Positions 58,923 to 64,000 of a stretch of DNA of 64,000 bases are shown here, piece after piece. Numbering within the stretch: position 1 is the first letter of the stretch; each line of letters begins with the position of its first letter. Both the position numbers and the translations under genes were made by a program. Under the pieces are notes generated by a model. The model did not search any database. It saw only the letters and a program-made list of their open reading frames with translations, and was not told where the DNA came from. The stretch comes from Paenibacillus dokdonensis (GTDB taxonomy: Bacteria > Bacillota > Bacilli > Paenibacillales > Paenibacillaceae), in assembly GCF_004916975.1 (NCBI RefSeq), contig NZ_STGQ01000001.1:2839939-2903938 (forward strand), read 5' to 3'.

Positions 58923-59617
58923 TGTCCCTGACCCTTCCATTTATACCCGTGACCCCATACGGTCTGGAGAAACTCGGGCTCGGAAGGATTATCTTCAATC
59001 TTTTGGCGCAGACGGCGGATGTTTACGTCAACGATTTTCGGATCGCCCATATATTCCTTGCCCCATACGTGATCGAGAAGCACGTCCCGGCTGAGCGGGG
59101 TATTTTCTTTTTCCAGAAAAAATTGCACCAGTGAGAATTCTGTCGGTGTAAGTTCAATATTATGCCCGTTCTTTTTAAACTGTTTGGAAATCAAATCCAG
59201 AGCAAATGGTCCGGACTGAAAACTAACCTTCGCAGAGGTTTCACGGTGTACATTGACTCTGCGGAGCAGAGACTGAATTCTTGCGATCAGCTCAGTTGGA
59301 CTGAATGGCTTACTGACATGATCGTCAGCACCCACCGACAAGGCATAGACCTTGTCTTGTTCCTGAACCTTGGCGGTCAAGAAAATAATGCCCAAACGCT
59401 CATTCGTTTCACGAATGCGCCGGCACACCTCAAACCCGTCAATGCCCGGCACCATCACGTCCAGCAGCGCAATATCAATATCCGGAGTACTCATTAAAAG
59501 GTCAAGCGCTTCATTGCCATTGGATGCCTCTAGCACATCAAAACCGTTGCGTTTTAAATTGATTACGATAAAACTGCGGATGGAATCTTCATCTTCCAAA
59601 ATCAATACTTTACTCAC
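58919..59617 (-). CDS. OmpR/PhoB family response regulator
   Basis: A 232-residue regulator with an N-terminal receiver (acidic pair in ILEDEDSIRSF, phospho-acceptor Asp in DIALLDVMVPG, Thr in IIFLTAKVQ, Lys in HVSKPFSPTELIARI) and a C-terminal winged helix (IELTPTEFSLVQFFLEKEN, then VDVNIRRLRQKIEDNPSEP and VWGHGYKWKG). It should be phosphorylated by the kinase encoded next. GTG start, 9 nt after GGAAGG. It overlaps the lipoprotein gene by 8 nt, so all three are coupled. Confidence 0.94.
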   Translation of the reverse strand: MSKVLILEDEDSIRSFIVINLKRNGFDVLEASNGNEALDLLMSTPDIDIALLDVMVPGIDGFEVCRRIRETNERLGIIFLTAKVQEQDKVYALSVGADDHVSKPFSPTELIARIQSLLRRVNVHRETSAKVSFQSGPFALDLISKQFKKNGHNIELTPTEFSLVQFFLEKENTPLSRDVLLDHVWGKEYMGDPKIVDVNIRRLRQKIEDNPSEPEFLQTVWGHGYKWKGQGQ

Positions 59618-60935
59618 TTTGCTTGTCCTTCCTTTCTATCGGAGGTACCTCGTCCTTTGATTTACTTTTGTTATTGTTCAGGTCAAAGTCTGCGCTCTTT
59701 TTGTAGCCAATGACCTTTCCACTATTCCGGGACAGATATTTCCAGTCTTCATGCTGCTTTTCCCACTCGGTCTGCGAGAAGAATTTAATCTCCGCGACTG
59801 TTTTTCCTGTGCCAATCATGTAAAACCGCAAATATTTATCTTTTTGGGATTTGGTATCCACCGTAATTTTGTTATGCCATTGCGGAGGAAAAAACCCGAA
59901 ATCGAAATCATTTTTCTTATCATGGTATTTCTCTGCGATGAATTTCAAACCGGTCTTTCCATCCCACTGGTAATAAGAATAAAAATAAGGGATTTCCTTC
60001 TGGTCAAAATACTCCCATCCAGCCGGCTTTGTCAGCAGAGGAATCTCAATAATACCATCATTGTTAACATCTTCGCTAAAAATCCTGGATTGCCTGAATG
60101 TCTGGTCATCCTTCTCGAACACCGATTTGAGCTTACCATCCTGCATGACGATGATGCTCGTGAAGGAAGCGTCTCCGACCGTAGATAGTGTGGCATCCAG
60201 TACAATTCCCTCGATGCTGTTTCCTTCTTGATCGACAAACACTTTACCTGCGACAATATTGTAATATTCGTAAATATACGGCTTCAGCTCAAGTCTGTCC
60301 AGTTCGACAAAGCTGCCTTCATCGTATTGGAAGGTCGTAATGAAGTTGCTTTCCCCATGTTTGAGATCCACGATCGTAAGATCATTAATATGATCTCTGT
60401 TCATATCGCTGATGACAAAATTCGTATAAGGACGCTCCAGTACCCTTTCCAGACTCTTACCATTATAGCTGTATATAAAAACACGGTTCTGAGTTTCTTC
60501 GTTACCCATTGAAAATCCAGCCACGATATCCACTTTACCATCGTTAGTCATATCTTTGAAATAAAGGGATTCCAGAACTTTACCTACACCATCAAAGGTT
60601 ATTTGCTTGACCCAAGTATCGTTGCTTTTTTTAAAGATAATACCGTGAACGCCGATGTTTTGGTCCGGTGTCTCGTAAAATACGACCGCTTCACTCACGC
60701 CATCATTATCGAGATCAACAAAATGTATGACATTCGTGTCGTCTTCTTCGTTTGACCGGATCAGATTGGCATCCTCAGGCAGCTGGGCCATAATGATGGA
60801 CCGCAATGATTCCTTTTCAGCAGACAGCTGCGGTGTTTGCATCATCAGGACCGGGTCACTGATAAACGAGCAGCCACTTAGCAGAAGCATCAAAAGAAAT
60901 GCGGCAGGGATATGGATCCAGTAGCGTTTTACCAA
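59610..60935 (-). CDS. Lipoprotein with FG-GAP/VCBS-like repeats, coupled to a two-component system
   Basis: A 441-residue lipoprotein (lipobox LSGC, Cys22). It has at least four calcium-loop-like repeats, DLDNDGVSEAVVFY, DMTNDGKVDIVAGF, DMNRDHINDLTIVD and DVNNDGIIEIPLL, as in FG-GAP/VCBS beta-propellers, then a C-terminal domain (FGFFPPQWHNKI) and an acidic/basic tail. It lies outside the membrane and probably binds a ligand, calcium or a partner protein. The stop overlaps the response regulator start, so it is likely a sensory accessory to the kinase. TTG start. Family not named with certainty. Confidence 0.82.
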   Translation of the reverse strand: MVKRYWIHIPAAFLLMLLLSGCSFISDPVLMMQTPQLSAEKESLRSIIMAQLPEDANLIRSNEEDDTNVIHFVDLDNDGVSEAVVFYETPDQNIGVHGIIFKKSNDTWVKQITFDGVGKVLESLYFKDMTNDGKVDIVAGFSMGNEETQNRVFIYSYNGKSLERVLERPYTNFVISDMNRDHINDLTIVDLKHGESNFITTFQYDEGSFVELDRLELKPYIYEYYNIVAGKVFVDQEGNSIEGIVLDATLSTVGDASFTSIIVMQDGKLKSVFEKDDQTFRQSRIFSEDVNNDGIIEIPLLTKPAGWEYFDQKEIPYFYSYYQWDGKTGLKFIAEKYHDKKNDFDFGFFPPQWHNKITVDTKSQKDKYLRFYMIGTGKTVAEIKFFSQTEWEKQHEDWKYLSRNSGKVIGYKKSADFDLNNNKSKSKDEVPPIERKDKQSE

Positions 60936-60975
60936 AATGAATCACTCTTTTCTATCCAAAGCCTGTTTAAGGGCT

Positions 60976-61701
60976 TTATAACATATTTCGTTCGCGAACC
61001 GTGAGCCGGCGTCCGGAAATATCAAATGCCATTTCCCCGCCGGATATTGCCATTATCCGCGTTGCGTAACGTTCTGCTAGCTCAATCGGTAGTACAGTTA
61101 GCACTGTGACTCTCTCTTCTTCGCAAAGCTTTTTCAGCGTCTCCATAACGCTCTCCTGCGATTTGGGATCCAGTCCGATGACGGGCTCATCCGCCAGAAT
61201 TACCTTGGCCCCATGCACAAGGGCACGTGCGATCGCAATTCTTTGCCGCTCTCCGCCACTAAGTTTATCACATTTTTGATGCGCTTTTTCCAGCAGTCCC
61301 AGCTGCTCAATGACATCCATGGCACCCATATAATCATCTGACCGAACCATGCCGGTAGCCATTCTCCAAAGCGGCGCTTGCCCAGCTTGTCCGATCAGCA
61401 CATTTTTCAAGGCCGTGCGATTGGGATTCAGATGAGGATTTTGCTCTAAGTATGCCCATTCGCGTTTTATTTTTCTTTTTCCGGCAAACGGATCCTTCAA
61501 GACATCAAATCCGTCAACCACGAAGGTCCCTTTATCCCACTTCTCTTTCATGGCCAGACAGCGCAGCAGCGTACTTTTACCGCTTCCGCTCGCTCCCACT
61601 AAAGCAATCAGTTCCCCCCGCTGAAAATCAAGTGAAATGTCCTTGAGTACAGGTATTTTATCTACTCCGACGGACTTGGTTAAATGCTGGATTCTAATCA
61701 T
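60976..61701 (-). CDS. ABC transporter ATP-binding protein without a cognate permease
   Basis: A 241-residue ABC ATPase close to PhnC-type and other importer ATPases. Walker A is GASGSGKST, the signature [15 protein letters not shown], Walker B VILADEPVIGLD and the switch region TVLPIELAERY, where the usual H-loop His (VTH) is Leu-Pro, an oddity. No permease or binding protein lies next to it. The ATG at 61701 follows AGAGGAGA; 16 upstream codons lack a site. It stands 40 nt before the lipoprotein gene and 66 nt after the MFS gene. Confidence 0.85.
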   Translation of the reverse strand: MIRIQHLTKSVGVDKIPVLKDISLDFQRGELIALVGASGSGKSTLLRCLAMKEKWDKGTFVVDGFDVLKDPFAGKRKIKREWAYLEQNPHLNPNRTALKNVLIGQAGQAPLWRMATGMVRSDDYMGAMDVIEQLGLLEKAHQKCDKLSGGERQRIAIARALVHGAKVILADEPVIGLDPKSQESVMETLKKLCEEERVTVLTVLPIELAERYATRIMAISGGEMAFDISGRRLTVRERNML

Positions 61702-61767
61702 GACATTTCTCCTCTGGTCTCTCGTTCTCTTCATACTATCATAAAGCATTCTTTTTCAGGAGTACAG

Positions 61768-62955
61768 CTATAGGATTCCGGCATTTTCCAAAGATTTTTT
61801 CCTTACGGCTACTCCAAGAAAAGCGAATATAATGAAACCCGACCCAAGTACGATAAACATTCCCGCATTCCAGCCATATTGCATCAAGGTCCCTCCAATA
61901 TTAGGTCCCGCTATGCTCCCTATATTAAAATGAAAGGACGCGATCACATTGGCCGCAGGCAGCAGCACCTTGGGGAGTATATCAGCCGCGTAAGCAAGAC
62001 CAAGGGAGAAGAAAGAGCCGATCATCCCACCGGCAATCATAAGCAGGAGCAGAATCCCTACCGTGGAAGTCCCGGCCAAAGGTACCAGAATGAACGCCAG
62101 ACCGCCGAGGATTCCGCAAATGATCAAAATCCGTTTCCTCCCGAAGCGGTCACTGAGTATCCCCAGCGGCAGTTGAAGCACAAGCCCCCCGATCCCGATG
62201 AAAGGCAGCAGGAACGCGATTTGCTGTTCGTTCAGTCCCACACGTAACCCGTATACGGGGAAATTACTGTTTATTCCCGATTCCATATAACCGTAAAGCA
62301 AAGCCGGAATGAGGGCATACCATGCCCACGCATAGCTGCGGCGGAATCTTTTCACCGGACGCTCTCCCTCTTTAAGCTTCTCTGGACGAAGATCCGGAAG
62401 CTTCAACAGCACCAGAATCAGCACCAGCAAGACCAGTATGGCAAGAGCGATAAAGGGTACGCTGTTTCCAATATGGAGGAGCGGTATGCCGAGCGGGCCT
62501 AGACTAAATCCCAGGCCATACGACATACCGTATATCGAAATATTTCGACCTCTGTTTTCTTCTGGGGTAACCAGCAGCACCCAAAGCTGGGCGGAATAGT
62601 GCACCGCACTATCTCCGATGCCAACCAGAAGCCGGAGGATAAACCAAAACTTTATGTTTGGGACAAGCGGAAACAATATGACAGAAACCAGAACCAGCAC
62701 TAGACCGGCACTCACCAGTTTCTTAAAGCCGAGCGCCCCGAGAGTCCGTTCAGCGACGAGCGTCATCGCGAAGGAACCGACATAGAGTGCGGCTGCATTT
62801 AAACCGTTCAAGGAAGACGAAACGCCCATTTGTTCCAGGAAAATGGATAAAAGGGGCAAAAGCAGCCCCTGGCTAACCCCTGCTGCTACAATAACGGTGA
62901 GTAATATGACATAATGAAAAGACGAGCTGCGATTCATGCTGCTTGATTGAGACAC
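61768..62955 (-). CDS. MFS transporter
   Basis: A 395-residue major facilitator with twelve predicted helices, the N-terminal half starting HYVILLTVIVAAGVSQGLLL. The loop 8-9 motif GILSDRFGRKRILIICG is the classic MFS signature. It belongs to the drug or multidrug efflux-like group, with no obvious substrate. GTG start behind AAGGAGG. It is divergent from the ArsR-type regulator at 63074, 118 bp away, which suggests local regulation of efflux. Confidence 0.88.
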   Translation of the reverse strand: MSQSSSMNRSSSFHYVILLTVIVAAGVSQGLLLPLLSIFLEQMGVSSSLNGLNAAALYVGSFAMTLVAERTLGALGFKKLVSAGLVLVLVSVILFPLVPNIKFWFILRLLVGIGDSAVHYSAQLWVLLVTPEENRGRNISIYGMSYGLGFSLGPLGIPLLHIGNSVPFIALAILVLLVLILVLLKLPDLRPEKLKEGERPVKRFRRSYAWAWYALIPALLYGYMESGINSNFPVYGLRVGLNEQQIAFLLPFIGIGGLVLQLPLGILSDRFGRKRILIICGILGGLAFILVPLAGTSTVGILLLLMIAGGMIGSFFSLGLAYAADILPKVLLPAANVIASFHFNIGSIAGPNIGGTLMQYGWNAGMFIVLGSGFIIFAFLGVAVRKKSLENAGIL

Positions 62956-63073
62956 TTAAAATTTCCTCCTTCGATATATCCGGGCAAACTACTTGAACAT
63001 TATAGTGGACAACCCGACACTCAACAAGCCATAATGAAGGAGATGCACTGATTTCATAGGAGGTTACCCTTTC

Positions 63074-63991
63074 ATGAACTATGAAGTGAAAGTTGACGTT
63101 TCACCCATTTACGAACTGCTCGGCAGTTTTATGGTATATACTTCCAAGAAATGGGTTCGCAACCTGGATATTGGACCTGAATGGATCAGTGAAGTGAGCA
63201 GCAAGCTATCCTCAGAAGTCACTGCTGCCCTTTCCCAAACCGCGGCTTGGCCATTTGTTGATTTCGATGTGCTCTATGCCTGGGCTATTCACCGAAACAA
63301 TGGCGATTCCGTACCCAGCTTTCTGGAATGCTTGCAGGAGACATCCGCAGAAGTTCTGCACGCTGCTGCTTCTCCCTATCTTCCGAATTTATCGATCGAA
63401 GAAGCCCGCAGGATCCGGGATCAATATACGCCGCTACTAGAGCTGTGGTATGAAAATTATTTTAAAGACGTAGAAGCAAGCATCATTCCACTTATTGAAG
63501 AAGATGCTAAAGAAAAGGGAATGCTGCTCACCAAAATGGATCCTATGAGCCTCGTTGAATATGCTTCAGGCGGACTGGTCATCGAAAATGCCCCTGAAAT
63601 TCAAACGATTGTTCTTTTCCCGACAGTCCATAACCGGCCTATTAATACGTATTGCTTCTATAAAAAAATGATGCTGATTCAGTATCCTGTTGACGTACCT
63701 GAAGAGGATGAGGACGAGCCGCCAACCTGCTTGCTGCGGATGACCCACGCCCTATCCGATCCCAAGAGACTGCGCCTGCTTCGCTATGTAGCGGTAAAGC
63801 CTCATTCCCTTGATGAAATGGTCCGGGATTTGGATCAAACACAGGAATCGCTCAAACATCATTTGATGATCCTGCGAGTAGCAGGTCTGCTGCGAATACA
63901 TCTTGGAGCAGAAGACACGGAAAAATTCAGTATCCGTCCAGACGGTGCGTCGGAGCTCCAGATGTTCCTGGAATCTTACATGCGTCTATAA
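63074..63991 (+). CDS. ArsR-type winged-helix transcriptional regulator, paralogue of 2202..3116
   Basis: A 305-residue regulator with the same plan as the gene at 2202..3116: about 200 N-terminal residues of unknown fold (VSPIYELLGSFMVYTSKKW, LLELWYENYFKDVEASIIP) and a C-terminal ArsR-like winged helix (ALSDPKRLRLLRYVAVKPH, LDEMVRDLDQTQESLKHHLM). No metal-site cysteines. Divergent from an MFS transporter, which it probably controls, perhaps after binding a small ligand with the N-terminal domain. ATG follows ATAGGAGG. After its stop, AAGGAGTG at the window edge is the ribosome-binding site of a next gene not included. Confidence 0.85.
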   Translation: MNYEVKVDVSPIYELLGSFMVYTSKKWVRNLDIGPEWISEVSSKLSSEVTAALSQTAAWPFVDFDVLYAWAIHRNNGDSVPSFLECLQETSAEVLHAAASPYLPNLSIEEARRIRDQYTPLLELWYENYFKDVEASIIPLIEEDAKEKGMLLTKMDPMSLVEYASGGLVIENAPEIQTIVLFPTVHNRPINTYCFYKKMMLIQYPVDVPEEDEDEPPTCLLRMTHALSDPKRLRLLRYVAVKPHSLDEMVRDLDQTQESLKHHLMILRVAGLLRIHLGAEDTEKFSIRPDGASELQMFLESYMRL

Positions 63992-64000
63992 GGAGTGAAG

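Overview
The window looks like a chromosomal segment of an endospore-forming, moderate-GC Gram-positive bacterium, most likely Paenibacillus. The evidence is a CwlJ-GerQ spore-germination pair, a CdaS-type sporulation diadenylate cyclase, strong AGGAGG ribosome-binding sites with many TTG/GTG starts, S-layer-homology anchoring, a sigma-W type promoter on a pspA operon and a c-di-AMP (ydaO/yuaA) riboswitch. About 57 protein genes are supported. I saw no rRNA, tRNA or CRISPR array.

Layout. 1-4.8 kb: the end of an oligopeptide ABC importer operon (permease fragment and lipoprotein), an ArsR-type regulator, and a CNNM/CBS membrane protein preceded by a tiny upstream ORF. 5.0-6.2 kb: a 116-bp mobile-type repeat, then gerQ and cwlJ. 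6.3-9.7 kb: a sugar ABC importer (two permeases and a lipoprotein). 9.7-19.5 kb: mostly single genes, including a two-P-loop protein, a secreted protein with a duplicated TIM-barrel-like module, an SDR, DUF2500, a Cys-rich mini-protein, a BNR-repeat lipoprotein, an amino-acid permease, a nitroreductase and an SRAP (HMCES/YedK) protein with changed active-site residues. 19.6-23.6 kb: a Xer-type recombinase with a dif-like dyad upstream, an FMN reductase, a CdaS cyclase in tandem with a same-length copy that has lost its catalytic motifs, and a Crp/Fnr regulator. 23.7-26.9 kb: a HAD phosphatase, a copper-amine-oxidase-N-domain protein, DUF1697 and a truncated permease remnant. 27.3-33.6 kb: a very large SLH-anchored subtilase and an IS3-family element that landed in the loop of a transcription terminator.

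33.6-44.5 kb: a thioredoxin-like gene with a CsoR/CstR-like operator, an amidohydrolase, an aldo/keto reductase, a GNAT, xerS preceded by the second copy of the 116-bp repeat, moeA-mobB, and an envelope-stress operon (pspA-DUF350-DUF4178-DUF4247) behind a sigma-W promoter. 44.5-50.2 kb: namA, a polysaccharide deacetylase, a LysM-3D cell-wall protein under the c-di-AMP riboswitch, and a polar amino-acid ABC importer. 50.7-57.4 kb: a cyclomaltodextrinase-type GH13 and the glycogen genes glgB-glgA with divergent glgC. 57.5-64 kb: a five-gene run on one strand (MFS, orphan ABC ATPase, FG-GAP-like lipoprotein, response regulator, histidine kinase) and a second ArsR-type regulator that is a paralogue of the one near the left end.

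Themes. Cyclic-di-AMP is probably both made (CdaS plus pseudo-CdaS) and sensed (riboswitch on a cell-wall gene) here. Spore biology is represented by gerQ, cwlJ, cdaS and perhaps the glycogen genes. Two tyrosine recombinases, two 116-bp repeats, one IS and one truncated gene show local genome rearrangement. The most novel item is the tandem of an active-looking and a catalytically dead diadenylate cyclase.
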